64,000 nucleotides of DNA from an uncultured Bacteroidales bacterium (GCA_902760345.1 CACWFY010000005.1:16198-80197); one strand, 5' to 3'. Counted from the first letter of the stretch, positions 40,991 to 50,662 are shown. Numbers and translations: made by a program. Notes: generated by a model from the sequence alone, not told the origin.

Positions 40991-43470
40991 TTGTCCTTCT
41001 TCTCCTCTTCTTCTGTGATGGTAAAGTCCAGCGGATGGTCTACCACCTCGTCGGTCAGGGCGAAATTCCATACGTCCTGCACGTTCTCGACATAGTGGAA
41101 CGTCACGCCCTTGACGTACATCTCAGGAATCTCGAGGATGTCCTTCTCGTTCTCCTGACAGAGCACGATGTCGGTGATGCCGGCGCGCTTGGCGGCCAGT
41201 ATCTTCTCCTTGATGCCACCGACGGGCAGCACCTTTCCGCGCAGGGTGATCTCGCCGGTCATGGCCGTGTTCTTGCGTACCTTGCGCTGGGTCAGCGCCG
41301 AGGCGATGCTCGTGGCGATGGTGATGCCTGCCGACGGACCGTCCTTGGGCGTAGCGCCCTCGGGCACGTGGATGTGGATGTTCCAGTTGTTGAAAATGCG
41401 GTAGTCGATGCCCAGCACGTCGACGTGGGCCTTGACATATTCCAGGGCTATGACGGCCGATTCCTTCATCACGTCGCCCAGGTTACCCGTCAGCGTCAGC
41501 TTGGCGGCCTTGCCTTTCGACAGCGAGGTTTCGATGAACAGTATCTCGCCGCCTACGCTGGTCCATGCCAGTCCGGTGACGACGCCTGCGTAGTCGTTGC
41601 CTTGATAGATGTCGCGATAGAAGGGCGGCTTGCCCAGCAGGTCCTCTATCTCGGTGGGCGTTATCTTCTCGTAAGGCAGTTCTCCGCTTTCGGCCTTCTT
41701 GTAGGCCATCTTGCGCAGCGCCTTGTTGATTTGCTTCTCCAGCTGGCGCACACCGCTTTCGCGCGTGTACTGCTCGATGATTTTCTCGATGGCCGGCTTG
41801 TTGAACGTCAGATGCTTGTCGTTCAAGCCCGTATTCTCTTTCTCCTTCGGCACGAGGTGGCGCTTGGCAATCTCGTATTTCTCCTCGGTGATGTAGCCGC
41901 TCACCTCGATGACCTCCATGCGGTCGAGTAGGGGTCGGGGAATGGTGCTCAGGTTGTTGGCCGTAGCGATGAACATCACCTTCGACAAGTCGTAGTCCAC
42001 GTCTAAGTAGTTGTCGTGGAAGGCACTGTTCTGCTCGGGGTCCAGTACTTCCAGCAGGGCCGAGGCGGGGTCGCCGTTGTGGGTGTTCTGCGTCACCTTG
42101 TCTATCTCGTCCAGTATGAAGACCGGGTTGCTCGAACCCGCCTTCTGGATGTTCTTGATGATGCGGCCGGGCATGGCACCGATGTAGGTGCGACGGTGTC
42201 CGCGGATTTCGGCCTCGTCGTGCAGTCCGCCCAGCGATACGCGCACGTATTTGCGCTTCAGGGCGTCGGCTATCGACTTGCCCAGCGACGTCTTACCCAC
42301 ACCCGGAGGACCGTACAGGCAGAGGATGGGCGACTTCAGGTCACCACGCAGCGAGAGCACGGCGATGTACTCCAGGATGCGCTCCTTCACCTTCTCCATG
42401 CCGTAGTGGTCGCGGTCCAGTATCTTCTGCGCACGGCTCAGGTTCAGGTCGTCCTTCGTATATTCGCCCCAGGGCAGTCCCACCAGCGTCTGCAGGTAGG
42501 TCAGCTGCACGTTGTAGTCGGGCGAGTTCGGGTTCACCTGGTCCAGTTTCTCTATCTCCTTATAGAAGAACTTCTCGATGTCCTCGGGCCACTTCTTCTG
42601 GGCGGCCTTCTCCAGCAGCTCCTTCTTCTCGGGCGTGTTCTCGTTGCCCATCTCGGCCTGCAGGTTCTTGATCTGCTGCTGCAGGAAGTAGTTCCTCTGC
42701 TGTTCGTCGATGTCGTCGCGCGTCTTGTTGCGGATGTCCAACTTCAGCGTCTGCAGGTTAATCTCGCGGTTCACGATACGCATGGTGTTGAACAGGCGCT
42801 CCTTGATAGAGTCCAGCTGCAGCAGGGCCATCTTCTCCTTGATGCTGAACGGCATGTTCGAGCAGATGAAGTTCAGCGCCATCACGTTGTTGCTGACGTT
42901 TTTGATGGCGAAGGCGGCCTCTTCGGGTATCTCGTCGCTCATGTGAATGTACTCGGCCGTCTGGTTGCGCAGGTCCTCCACAGCGGTGCGGAACTCTACG
43001 TCCTTATGGTCGGGCTCAACCTCGGGGGCACGCTCTACGCGACCTATCAGGTACGGCTTGTACTTCAGCAGCTCCTGCAGGCGCAGGCGACCCAGCCCTT
43101 GCACGATGGCCGTGATGTTGCCGTTGGGCATGGTCAGTATTTTGATTACTTTGGCAAATACGCCGATGTCGTAGAGGTCGGCACGAATAGGATTCTCCAC
43201 TTCGGGGTCGCGCTGACACACCACACCAATGACCGTATCCTGCTTCTCGGCCTTGCGAATGAGCTCCATGCTCGACTGGCGGCCAATCAAGATAGGCGAC
43301 ACCACTCCAGGGAACAATACCAGATTGCGCACCGCCAGGATGGGCAGTGCCTCGGGCATCTCCAAGTTTGTCAGGTCGCTGTAGTCGCCTTCTACGTCGG
43401 CTATCATGGAGAACGACTTGTTCCGGTTATCCATATACATTATTGTCTTGTCTTCCATTTTCTCTTTCAT
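40987..43470 (-). CDS. lon: ATP-dependent protease Lon
   Basis: About 827 residues. The N-terminal LON substrate-binding domain (about 40-240: [21 protein letters not shown]), a coiled-coil region, the AAA+ module ([19 protein letters not shown], about 390-408; FILDEIDKV) and the C-terminal serine-lysine protease (catalytic serine in [10 protein letters not shown] and lysine in [14 protein letters not shown]) are all present. It degrades damaged and regulatory proteins in the cytoplasm. The longest start (43482) overlaps the -7 element, so a start at 43470 or 43458 is more likely. It heads an operon with tgt and the LPS permease. Confidence 0.95.
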   Translation of the reverse strand: MKEKMEDKTIMYMDNRNKSFSMIADVEGDYSDLTNLEMPEALPILAVRNLVLFPGVVSPILIGRQSSMELIRKAEKQDTVIGVVCQRDPEVENPIRADLYDIGVFAKVIKILTMPNGNITAIVQGLGRLRLQELLKYKPYLIGRVERAPEVEPDHKDVEFRTAVEDLRNQTAEYIHMSDEIPEEAAFAIKNVSNNVMALNFICSNMPFSIKEKMALLQLDSIKERLFNTMRIVNREINLQTLKLDIRNKTRDDIDEQQRNYFLQQQIKNLQAEMGNENTPEKKELLEKAAQKKWPEDIEKFFYKEIEKLDQVNPNSPDYNVQLTYLQTLVGLPWGEYTKDDLNLSRAQKILDRDHYGMEKVKERILEYIAVLSLRGDLKSPILCLYGPPGVGKTSLGKSIADALKRKYVRVSLGGLHDEAEIRGHRRTYIGAMPGRIIKNIQKAGSSNPVFILDEIDKVTQNTHNGDPASALLEVLDPEQNSAFHDNYLDVDYDLSKVMFIATANNLSTIPRPLLDRMEVIEVSGYITEEKYEIAKRHLVPKEKENTGLNDKHLTFNKPAIEKIIEQYTRESGVRQLEKQINKALRKMAYKKAESGELPYEKITPTEIEDLLGKPPFYRDIYQGNDYAGVVTGLAWTSVGGEILFIETSLSKGKAAKLTLTGNLGDVMKESAVIALEYVKAHVDVLGIDYRIFNNWNIHIHVPEGATPKDGPSAGITIATSIASALTQRKVRKNTAMTGEITLRGKVLPVGGIKEKILAAKRAGITDIVLCQENEKDILEIPEMYVKGVTFHYVENVQDVWNFALTDEVVDHPLDFTITEEEEKKDK

Positions 43471-43479
43471 AATGAGGTG

Positions 43480-43487
43480 CAAAGGTA
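43480..43487 (-). promoter_or_regulatory. -7 element for the lon operon
   Basis: TACCTTTG on the - strand. Its position excludes the most upstream lon start codon and leaves a leader of only a few to about 20 nt. Confidence 0.65.
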
Positions 43488-43503
43488 CGACTTTTTTTTG
43501 AAA

Positions 43504-43519
43504 TAGCGCGCACGCGCTA
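43504..43519. promoter_or_regulatory. Inverted repeat upstream of the lon promoter
   Basis: TAGCGCG-CA-CGCGCTA: a perfect 7-bp palindromic pair, 17 bp upstream of the lon -7 box and so next to the -33 position. A candidate operator for a dimeric regulator. Confidence 0.45.
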
Positions 43520-43560
43520 AGAATTTTTAATATCTTTCCCCATTTCTTGATGGATATATC

Positions 43561-43686
43561 CTACATTTTTCACCCTTTATTTATGTTCTCGCAAAGACTA
43601 TGCATTCACGTTATAAATCCTATGTTTTCGAGCTCTAAAAACTATGTTTTCACGTCGTAAATCCTATGCTTTCGTCAGCCTCTGCC
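43561..43686. repeat. Array 2: about five contiguous degenerate 22-bp units
   Basis: TATGCATTCACGTTATAAAT+CC (43599-43620), TATGTTTTCGAGCTCTAAAA+AC (43621-43642), TATGTTTTCACGTCGTAAAT+CC (43643-43664), TATGCTTTCGTCAGCCTCTG+CC (43665-43686), and a diverged unit before them. The motif GTTTTCACGYCRTRAAA is shared with a unit at 25478-25499, so both arrays are one family. Confidence 0.78.
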
Positions 43687-43737
43687 ATTCCGCTGAGTAA
43701 AATAAGGGGATTTTTTACACTTTTAACGCTGAAAGTG

Positions 43738-43767
43738 TTTGATGTTGCCAAAATTGTTGTAACTTTG
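43738..43767 (+). promoter_or_regulatory. Promoter of the esterase gene
   Basis: -33 TTTG at 43738-43741 and -7 TAACTTTG at 43760-43767, spacer 18 bp, downstream of array 2. Leader about 55 nt. Confidence 0.6.
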
Positions 43768-43826
43768 CAGCCAGTATACTTAACCGTAAGCAAAGAACAA
43801 CTAACTAAATAACTGATTTGTTGATT

Positions 43827-45593
43827 ATGAAACGTATTTTACTTTCATTTTTCCTCGTGATGCTTGCCGCAATGCAGGTGTCTGCCTACGTGAAGGACTC
43901 CATTTTCGTGAACGTGAACAATCAGAGGCGTAACATCATTGTCTTTACACCTGATGAGTTGCCTGCCAAGTCGCCGCTGTTCATCGTTACGCATGGTATG
44001 AACCAAACCCCGGAATATCAATATGGTAGCGACAAGATGTATAACCTGATTGACAAGGAAAAATTTGTCATTGCTTATCTGCGCAGCAATGGCAATACTT
44101 GGGATACTGGGGGCACGAACGACCAGAACTTCGTCACCAAGACCATCGATGAGATGTATAGCCGTTTCACCATCGACAAAGAGCGCGTCTACTGGTCGGG
44201 CTTCTCGATGGGTTCAATGCTCATCCACCACTGCATCGCCAATATGCAGGACAAGATAGCAGCCTTTGCGCCTACCAGCGGCATCCAGTTTTCTGAAGAG
44301 CCTTGGAACAACTGCCGGAAACCCGTCAACCTGTTGGAGGTCATTGCCTATGGTGACGAAACGTTCGGCTACGAGAAATACAACATTCATGGCTATATTG
44401 AAAACTACGCCTTGCACGACGGCCACACCCAGTATTCGAAGACGGTAGGCTATAGAATCAGCGGAAGCTGGTTCGATGGTGATCTGGAGAAATGGTCGGG
44501 TGGCCCAAAAGGTGGTGAGGTATGGCTCTACTCATACAACAACGGTGGCCACTGGCCCAACGACGTTAACCCACGTCTCATTTGGGACTTCTGCAAACGT
44601 TTCTCACTCAACCAGCCAAAGGCAAAGCTGACGCTGCCGGCCGGTGAGACGACATATCTTTATATGGCACCAAACGGAAAGGCTGTGTTCCCCGACATCC
44701 TCATGGAAGCGACAGCAACAGCTACTAAGGGAACAATCGAGAAGGTGGAGTTCTATGATGGCAATACGTTGATAGAGACGCTCACCGCTGCACCCTATAA
44801 AACAACGTTGACAAACCCCACAGCTGGACAGCACGAGCTTCGCGTGGTGGTGACCGATAGCTATGGCAAGACGGGAGAAAGTTGGTGTATGGTAAACTGC
44901 GTAGCTACGTCAACAGAATACGATATGGCTCAGACATTTACCACCGAGGGTACTGTGCCACAGAACTGGTATGTGACCAACGGCAGGACTAAGCGTGTGG
45001 GCGGCGGACTTCCCTATGAAAATGGGTGCCGACTGATGTACTTCCCCAATGGTGGCACTGGATTGTATGGACTGTATGTGCAATGCCCGGCAGCTAAGCA
45101 GAAAGGCGCCTTTGCAAGGTTTGGTGACGAGAAAGGACGCTCACGCATGACGCTCCACGCAGGAGAGTATAGTCTGTTGAACAGGGTATATAACTTTGAT
45201 CAGCAAGAAAAAGTTCCGGCCCTCTTCTGCATTGAAACGCCCGACGGTCAGGAGATAGCCTCGCTGAGCGTTAACCCCATTACCATTATCGGTGGCAATA
45301 CCGAAAACAAGTTCTCCTCGGGCAAGGGCCCGGTCTTCAAGTTCACCATCCCAGAGACGGGCGAATATTACTTCACAGTCTATACCGACGCTGTTAAGAA
45401 TGCCGACTTTGTGCTTGGTATGGCCAAGATACAGGCCAAGTCTTTCAATACCACCGGTATTCAGGAAATGGGTCGCGATCAGGAGTCGTCAGCTCAGAAC
45501 AGATGCTTCGATATGAGTGGCCGACGCCTGTCGAGAGAGAATCTGAAGGCAGGTCTTTACATTATTGATGGTCGTAAGGTTGTGATTAAATGA
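43827..45593 (+). CDS. Secreted esterase/PHB-depolymerase-like enzyme with C-terminal sorting tail
   Basis: About 588 residues from MKRILLSFFLVMLAAMQVSA, a signal peptide. The alpha/beta-hydrolase domain (about 25-270) has the nucleophile elbow GFSMGS with S127, the acid near VIAYGDETFGYEKY, and the histidine in NNGGHWPNDV. It is typical of polyhydroxybutyrate depolymerase/feruloyl-esterase-like enzymes in gut Bacteroidetes that act on plant cell-wall esters. An Ig-like segment (about 280-370) and a beta-rich module (about 380-545) follow. The last about 25 residues (GRRLSRENLKAGLYIIDGRK) resemble a short type IX secretion tail. The substrate is an inference. Confidence 0.82.
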   Translation: MKRILLSFFLVMLAAMQVSAYVKDSIFVNVNNQRRNIIVFTPDELPAKSPLFIVTHGMNQTPEYQYGSDKMYNLIDKEKFVIAYLRSNGNTWDTGGTNDQNFVTKTIDEMYSRFTIDKERVYWSGFSMGSMLIHHCIANMQDKIAAFAPTSGIQFSEEPWNNCRKPVNLLEVIAYGDETFGYEKYNIHGYIENYALHDGHTQYSKTVGYRISGSWFDGDLEKWSGGPKGGEVWLYSYNNGGHWPNDVNPRLIWDFCKRFSLNQPKAKLTLPAGETTYLYMAPNGKAVFPDILMEATATATKGTIEKVEFYDGNTLIETLTAAPYKTTLTNPTAGQHELRVVVTDSYGKTGESWCMVNCVATSTEYDMAQTFTTEGTVPQNWYVTNGRTKRVGGGLPYENGCRLMYFPNGGTGLYGLYVQCPAAKQKGAFARFGDEKGRSRMTLHAGEYSLLNRVYNFDQQEKVPALFCIETPDGQEIASLSVNPITIIGGNTENKFSSGKGPVFKFTIPETGEYYFTVYTDAVKNADFVLGMAKIQAKSFNTTGIQEMGRDQESSAQNRCFDMSGRRLSRENLKAGLYIIDGRKVVIK

Positions 45594-45700
45594 TGATAAT
45601 AGGGTAGTTTTTAATCGGTAACTCAGTTTTTTCTGTTTTCGTGTAGTTTTTCGTATCTTCGCTGCGTCTAATGGGCAAAAAAGATTTAAACAGAACGACA

Positions 45701-46180
45701 ATGACGACATTAGAAAAACAGTTTGCACAAACCGTAGCAGAACACAAGAGCACCATCTACACCGTGTGCTACATGTTCTCGCAGGATGCCGACGAGGTGA
45801 ACGACCTGTTCCAGGAGGTACTAGTCAATCTTTGGAAAGGCTTCGAACGCTTCGAGCATCGCAGCGACATCAAGACGTGGATCTACCGCGTCGCCCTGAA
45901 CACTTGTATCTCTCTTGACAGAAAGAAACGGCGTGCGGCGGAAGTCCGGCTGACGATGGACATCAATCTCTTTGAAGACCGCGACGAGGATACCCGACAG
46001 GTGGACATGCTCCACAAGCGTATCTCGAAGTTGCAGCCCTTCGACCGCGCGATTGTCCTGCTTTGGCTCGAGAATCTCAGTTATGAGGAAATCGGACAGA
46101 TTGTCGGTATTACTGCTAAGAACGTCAGCGTCCGCCTGTTTAGAATCCGCGAGCAGCTAAAAAACATGTCTAACGATTAA
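45701..46180 (+). CDS. ECF-type RNA polymerase sigma factor
   Basis: About 159 residues from MTTLEKQFAQTVAEHKSTIY. Region 2 includes DADEVNDLFQEVLVNLWKGF and HRSDIKTWIYRVALNTCISL; region 4 has PFDRAIVLLWLENLSYEEIG and the helix-turn-helix IVGITAKNVSVRLFRIREQL. The longer start at 45671 adds a lysine-rich stretch and lies within a few bases of a weak -7 box (TATCTTCG, 45654-45661), so the start at 45701 is preferred. The next gene, 12 bp away, encodes a four-helix membrane protein, its probable anti-sigma partner. Third ECF locus in the window. Confidence 0.88.
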   Translation: MTTLEKQFAQTVAEHKSTIYTVCYMFSQDADEVNDLFQEVLVNLWKGFERFEHRSDIKTWIYRVALNTCISLDRKKRRAAEVRLTMDINLFEDRDEDTRQVDMLHKRISKLQPFDRAIVLLWLENLSYEEIGQIVGITAKNVSVRLFRIREQLKNMSND

Positions 46181-46192
46181 AAACTATCCATT

Positions 46193-46777
46193 ATGAACGA
46201 GAATTTCGATTTTGAGAACATGCGTCAGCAGATGACCATGCTCAAGAATAAGCTTAACCAGCAAGAAATTGTGAACGACCGCCTCATGCGTCGCTCAATG
46301 AAGAATGAAGTAAACACCATCGCCCGCCGTTACTATATCATCATGGCAGTAGGCTTGCTGATGGTGCCTTATGGCTACTGGTGCTTCGTGAAATTGGGAG
46401 GACTCTCCATCTTCTTTTGGATTGTAACCAGCATATTTATGCTCGTCTGTACAGGTGCCACCTTTTACACTTTGCGCAAAATCAACGATCCAGATATGAT
46501 GAACCGTAATCTTGTGGAGGCCCGAAAAAGAGTGGCCAGCGCCAAGAAGTTCGAAGCCAACTGGCTGTTCTTTGGCATCCCCGCGGTCATTCTGTGGTTT
46601 GCTTGGTTCATGTACGAGTCCTATCAGGTTCATGGCGACACCATAGACAACGGATTCTTCTGGGGTGGATGCATTGGTGGTATCATCGGCGCCATCTGCG
46701 GTCTCAGCCTCAACTTCAAGACCCAGCGCCAGTATCAGGACATCATCGATCAGATAGAAGACCTGACTAATAGCTGA
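46193..46777 (+). CDS. Multi-pass membrane protein paired with an ECF sigma factor
   Basis: 194 residues. After a polar helical N terminus (about 1-45, MRQQMTMLKNKLNQQEIVND) come two membrane helices (about 47-65 and 70-90), a charged loop (RKRVASAKKFE), two more (about 125-140 and 160-180) and a polar C terminus (QYQDIIDQIEDLTNS). Location immediately after the sigma gene suggests an anti-sigma or sensory partner, but no anti-sigma motif was recognised. Convergent with the GH25 gene. Confidence 0.6.
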   Translation: MNENFDFENMRQQMTMLKNKLNQQEIVNDRLMRRSMKNEVNTIARRYYIIMAVGLLMVPYGYWCFVKLGGLSIFFWIVTSIFMLVCTGATFYTLRKINDPDMMNRNLVEARKRVASAKKFEANWLFFGIPAVILWFAWFMYESYQVHGDTIDNGFFWGGCIGGIIGAICGLSLNFKTQRQYQDIIDQIEDLTNS

Positions 46778-46789
46778 TCCGATGGGGTG

Positions 46790-48190
46790 CTATTTGTGAA
46801 AACCTGTGCGGACGAATTCGTCGAACTGTCCCTGATAGCCGTTGAACACGTTGATGTCGACGGGACCGTTGATACCCTCAACACGCCCGTCGGCACACAA
46901 CTGCCAATAGACCAGCCGAACATCTGGCTTGTATTGTCCGTAGCGGGCTATCCATACATTGTATTTGCGCTTGATATCAGCGGCATCCTTCATGTGTTGG
47001 TTGATGAACATCTGGCTGACATAGAGAATAGGGCGCATGCCACTCCGACGTTCCACAATCTGCATCCAAACACGGATGCGACGCATTAGTTCCTGTTCGC
47101 CAATCTTCCGGATTTGTGCTTCGCTGGGTTCAACGTCGAGTACAGGCGGGAAGTCGCCCTTGCGCAGAAGTGTATGATTCACGAAGTAGTTAGCCTGCGC
47201 CTCGGCCGTACTGCTTAGCGAGAAGAAATGGTAGGCGCCGACGTGGATTCCCTCCTTCTTGGCCTTGGCATAGTCGCTGACAAAATAGCGGTTGCGGATA
47301 GTGGTTCCCTCGGTACTCTTGATATAGATGAACGATACGGGGAAGGTTCGTCCTTCGGTCGGATGACGTTTGCCGAGTGACGTGATGCGCAACTTGCGCC
47401 AGTTGATGGCAAAGCGCTGGCGACCCTTTTCGTGCTGGTGGCGCGAGATGTCTATGCCGTAGATGCGCTCGGTGGTATATTTGATACGTTCGCCAAGAAA
47501 GCGTCCTTCTTTCCATTCGCCGACATGTAACGGATGGTGTGGAGAAGAATCGAAAGCAAAGCCGTGCAGGATATCGTTTAGCCAAAAGCCTTCCTTGTGG
47601 CAACCGTCCCATTGATCCATTACGCCCTGTCCGCAAGCCTGCAGCTGACGGTTCATCTGTCCTTGATAGATACCTGTAGAGTCGTAGCGGAAGGCCAAGA
47701 CAATGGTGTCGCAAGCCCAGAGGCCTGAGACGATACGTCCTAGTGAGTCGCGCGTGATGCCTTGTCCTTTGAGTGGTCCAACAATGAAGTGGCCTGCCTT
47801 CCAGTAGCCTCCCATTGCCTTAACGGCTGTCATCGGTCGGTCTTTAGCCTTGATGAGCCTGTAGACGGAACCCTGCGGCACAGCTGTCATGGCTTTCTTC
47901 TGCTGTCGGCGTTCCTGTTGCAGTTGATTATTGTACTGCGCTACGAGGTTGTAACCCTCGTCGGTAACGTTATGCGAGCGCAGATAATAGTCCATCTCGT
48001 CCATCTCTGCCGTCAGCAACGCCATTGTCGTTGAGTCGGCCGTTGTTTCGCGCAGGTAGCGTATCTCCACCTTGTCAGGAATACGAGGTGGGGGCGGTGT
48101 ACGGAACAGCGGGTTCAGCGGATTGAGCATGACCACGGCAGCCAGCACCACGAGGTCTGCTAAGGTAGCTATAGGACGTAACTTTTTCAT
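46790..48190 (-). CDS. GH25 lysozyme-type muramidase with MORN-like repeats
   Basis: 466 residues. An N-terminal hydrophobic anchor (IATLADLVVLAAVVMLNPLNP) is followed by a helical region and then MORN-like elements in the middle (about 130-265: GIYQGQMNRQLQACGQGVMD, VGEWKEGRFLGERIK). The C-terminal GH25 domain (about 265-460) starts GIDISRHQ, with catalytic acids in YIKSTEGTT and VLDVEPSEAQ. GH25 enzymes cleave the glycan of peptidoglycan. The start overlaps the nudC stop by 4 bp (ATGA). The MORN-muramidase fusion is unusual to my knowledge. Confidence 0.82.
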   Translation of the reverse strand: MKKLRPIATLADLVVLAAVVMLNPLNPLFRTPPPPRIPDKVEIRYLRETTADSTTMALLTAEMDEMDYYLRSHNVTDEGYNLVAQYNNQLQQERRQQKKAMTAVPQGSVYRLIKAKDRPMTAVKAMGGYWKAGHFIVGPLKGQGITRDSLGRIVSGLWACDTIVLAFRYDSTGIYQGQMNRQLQACGQGVMDQWDGCHKEGFWLNDILHGFAFDSSPHHPLHVGEWKEGRFLGERIKYTTERIYGIDISRHQHEKGRQRFAINWRKLRITSLGKRHPTEGRTFPVSFIYIKSTEGTTIRNRYFVSDYAKAKKEGIHVGAYHFFSLSSTAEAQANYFVNHTLLRKGDFPPVLDVEPSEAQIRKIGEQELMRRIRVWMQIVERRSGMRPILYVSQMFINQHMKDAADIKRKYNVWIARYGQYKPDVRLVYWQLCADGRVEGINGPVDINVFNGYQGQFDEFVRTGFHK

Positions 48191-48924
48191 TCTTCCAGCC
48201 AGTCGTCGAGCAATTGTCGGGCTATCGACAGTTTTTCGGGAATATGGGGCAGGTGATGGCGGTCAAACCACGCACCTTTCGACAGTTCAGACCGTTGCAG
48301 GTGGATCTTTCCGGAGTCATAGTCGGCCGTAAAACCTACCATCAGTCCGCAGGGATAAGGCCACGGCTGCGAACCGAAGTAGCGCAGGTTGGTGATGTGC
48401 AGACCTGTCTCTTCCATCACCTCGCGATGGACGGCCTCTTCCAGCGTCTCGCCCGTTTCTACGAAGCCTGCCACCAGCCCGTAGTGGTCGTCACGGAAGT
48501 TGTTGGCGTGAACTAGCAATACCTCGTCGCCCTTGCGCACGCGGACAATGACAGCGGTAGCCAGCTGTGGCCATATCTCCTTGCCGCAATGTTCGCACTT
48601 CTTCGAGATGGCGGTGTCAAAACGCATGGTGCCACCACAAACTCCGCAGAACTTCGTGTTCTGATCCCAATACAGCAACTCGTGACACTTGCCAGCCAAA
48701 CGGTAGTCGTCCTCCGCCAGCTTGTAGTAGCTTTGTCTCAGTCCACACATTTCGTAATGTTCGGAATTGGTTATGGGTTGGTCGATACGATAAGCCTTGG
48801 CTCCATCGATGTCCATGACGGTTGTCCACGGTTTGATATCTGTAGGTGATTCGGTGGGAATCTGATACTGGTCGCCGACCTTTAGTAAGACAAGGTCGCT
48901 CTGGCAAAAAACAAAGTATTTCAT
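48187..48924 (-). CDS. nudC: NAD+ diphosphatase / RNA de-NADing Nudix hydrolase
   Basis: 245 residues. A zinc ribbon (CGVCGGTMRFD...CEHCGKE, about residues 92-112) precedes the Nudix box (GFVETGETLEEAVHREVMEE, about 150-170) and the NudC-specific SQPWPYPCGLM. The enzyme splits NAD(H) to NMN and AMP and removes NAD caps from RNA. Middle gene of an operon: its start overlaps the upstream 5'-nucleotidase stop and its stop overlaps the GH25 start, each by 4 bp. Confidence 0.93.
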   Translation of the reverse strand: MKYFVFCQSDLVLLKVGDQYQIPTESPTDIKPWTTVMDIDGAKAYRIDQPITNSEHYEMCGLRQSYYKLAEDDYRLAGKCHELLYWDQNTKFCGVCGGTMRFDTAISKKCEHCGKEIWPQLATAVIVRVRKGDEVLLVHANNFRDDHYGLVAGFVETGETLEEAVHREVMEETGLHITNLRYFGSQPWPYPCGLMVGFTADYDSGKIHLQRSELSKGAWFDRHHLPHIPEKLSIARQLLDDWLEE

Positions 48925-50627
48925 TCTTTAAACAATAATTTGCGGTCGCGCAGCAGGGCTGGACGCACCCAAGCATCGGGGATAAAGCGCCAGTTGCCAA
49001 GGGCTTTGGGCGTAACGTTGCCCTCGCGCTCGATTTTCTTGGTTAGGTAATAGCGCTGGTCTCGCTCGCTTTTATAGACGATTCGTCCGGGAATAGAGTC
49101 TAATGGTATGCCGGCACCATGGGTCAGCAACTCACCACCACCATTGCCGCGATAGCTGCTCATGGCTACGGTATACCATGCTTTCCCGTCGAAGGGACGC
49201 CCGTCTGAGAACTGCAGAATATGCACCTTCTCACCGTCGGGTTTGGTGACGTCGACCACATAATCGATGCCTGCTGCCGAATCGAAGTTGAACGTCAGGT
49301 TCTTGAAGCCCATGCGCTGTTTGTCGTTCCATGCATGGTCGGTGAGCAGCATGATATGGTCGTCGGCAGTCTTCATGGTGTTTACCCACAGGTCATAGCT
49401 TAACTCCAGATGGCGGCGGATTTCCTCACCTGTCATTCGTAGCGTGTAGATTTTGTTCTCATAGCGGTAGAGTTTGAACATGTCGCTCATGTATATTGGA
49501 CCGGCCTTGATTTCGGAGTCGAATGTTAGCGGAGCGGTAAACGAGATGTCGGCATGGGTTTCTTCCAGCTGTAGCTCATGGATGAGGTCTATGAACGCTG
49601 CCGAACCGAAGAAGGCGTCGCGCGAACAGATGGGAGCGGAGAATGTGCCAATCTGTCGCTCTACATATTGGCGGACAGACTCTATCTGTGGCTTAAAGTG
49701 TTGCATGAAGTCTTCGTCAATATCCTCATTGGTTACGTCAACGATTTCGCCTTTCTTCTCAACGACCTTTCCGTTCTGCACTTTGATCGTAACCTGAGCC
49801 ACCTTGCGAGCGGCATTCGACGGGTCAAGACAGGCTACGCCATTGACCGTCGTATTACGTTCTGTATGGTCGTGTCCGAAGAAGATAACGTCGAAGCCAT
49901 TGACTTCCTCAGCAATCTTCTTGGCGACATCTTCCTCGTATTCGGGGGTGACGATACCGCCATCCCAGCCGCTATGGAAGAGTCCGACGACAATGTCAGC
50001 CTTCTCTTTTTCTTTCAGTATCTTCATCCACTTGCGCGCACAGCCTGTCATTTCTTCGAAGCGCAAGCCCGTCCACAAATCCTCGCTCAGCCAGTTGGGA
50101 ATAGCTGGCGTCAGCATACCTAAGACGGCTACACGAACACCCTCCCGTTGGATGATGGTGTAGGGCTTGACATAAGGCTTCCCCGTCTTGGCGTCGATAA
50201 TATTGGCACCCAGCATGGGGCATTTTACCTCGCGAATCCATTTATCGTAGACCGCATGGCCGGGTTCTACATCGTGGTTGCCGAAGGTCTCGGCGTCAAA
50301 CTGCATGTAGTTGATGACCTCTGCCGCAATATTGGGTTTGTCGGTAGCCACGAAGTTGGTATAGTAGCAGGTCGGCTGCCCTTGCAAGATGTCGCCATTG
50401 TCAAGTAGAATCACATTCTTGCCGTATTGCTGGCGCTGGCGTTTCAGGTAGGTGCTCACGCGAGCCATTGTGCCCTGCATTGGTCTGCGCTCGGTAAAGT
50501 TGTAGGGGAAGAAAGCCCCGTGGACGTCAGATGTCTCAATCAGTTGTATGGTCACCGTCTTCGATGACTTGGCCACAGCCGTCAGGCATAGCGACAATAG
50601 TGCGAGGATGATGGTAGTCTTTCTCAT
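48921..50627 (-). CDS. Bifunctional metallophosphatase/5'-nucleotidase
   Basis: 568 residues from MRKTTIILALLSLCLTAVAK, a signal peptide, so periplasmic or surface-located. The metallophosphatase domain (about 25-300) shows ETSDVHGAFF, DNGDILQG, GNHDVEPG and GHDHTERN. The C-terminal 5'-nucleotidase domain (about 330-540) holds SFTAPLTFDSEIKAGP and DSAAGIDYVVDV. The enzyme dephosphorylates nucleotides or cyclic nucleotides. The start at 50627 is preferred over 50705 because a -7 box lies at 50663-50670. First gene of an operon with nudC and the GH25 muramidase, a plausible nucleotide-salvage pairing with NudC. Confidence 0.9.
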   Translation of the reverse strand: MRKTTIILALLSLCLTAVAKSSKTVTIQLIETSDVHGAFFPYNFTERRPMQGTMARVSTYLKRQRQQYGKNVILLDNGDILQGQPTCYYTNFVATDKPNIAAEVINYMQFDAETFGNHDVEPGHAVYDKWIREVKCPMLGANIIDAKTGKPYVKPYTIIQREGVRVAVLGMLTPAIPNWLSEDLWTGLRFEEMTGCARKWMKILKEKEKADIVVGLFHSGWDGGIVTPEYEEDVAKKIAEEVNGFDVIFFGHDHTERNTTVNGVACLDPSNAARKVAQVTIKVQNGKVVEKKGEIVDVTNEDIDEDFMQHFKPQIESVRQYVERQIGTFSAPICSRDAFFGSAAFIDLIHELQLEETHADISFTAPLTFDSEIKAGPIYMSDMFKLYRYENKIYTLRMTGEEIRRHLELSYDLWVNTMKTADDHIMLLTDHAWNDKQRMGFKNLTFNFDSAAGIDYVVDVTKPDGEKVHILQFSDGRPFDGKAWYTVAMSSYRGNGGGELLTHGAGIPLDSIPGRIVYKSERDQRYYLTKKIEREGNVTPKALGNWRFIPDAWVRPALLRDRKLLFKE

Positions 50628-50662
50628 AGGATGATAAGGTAGTATAATTGTTTCGTTTGGCG

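Larger units (their letters stand above)
43488..43826. other. Gene-free region between lon and the esterase gene
   Basis: About 340 bp with no convincing frame. From left to right it holds the lon inverted repeat, the 22-bp array 2 (43561-43686), an AT-rich stretch, and the esterase promoter (-33 TTTG at 43738-43741, -7 TAACTTTG at 43760-43767). Confidence 0.7.

Noticed and set aside
42016-43506. A 496-codon open frame antisense to lon
   Set aside because: It is repetitive and has no known domains; lon on the other strand is complete and motif-perfect.
46769-46794. Terminator between the ECF membrane protein and the GH25 gene
   Set aside because: AATAGC/GCTATT arms are only 6 bp with a 14-nt loop and no good U-tract.
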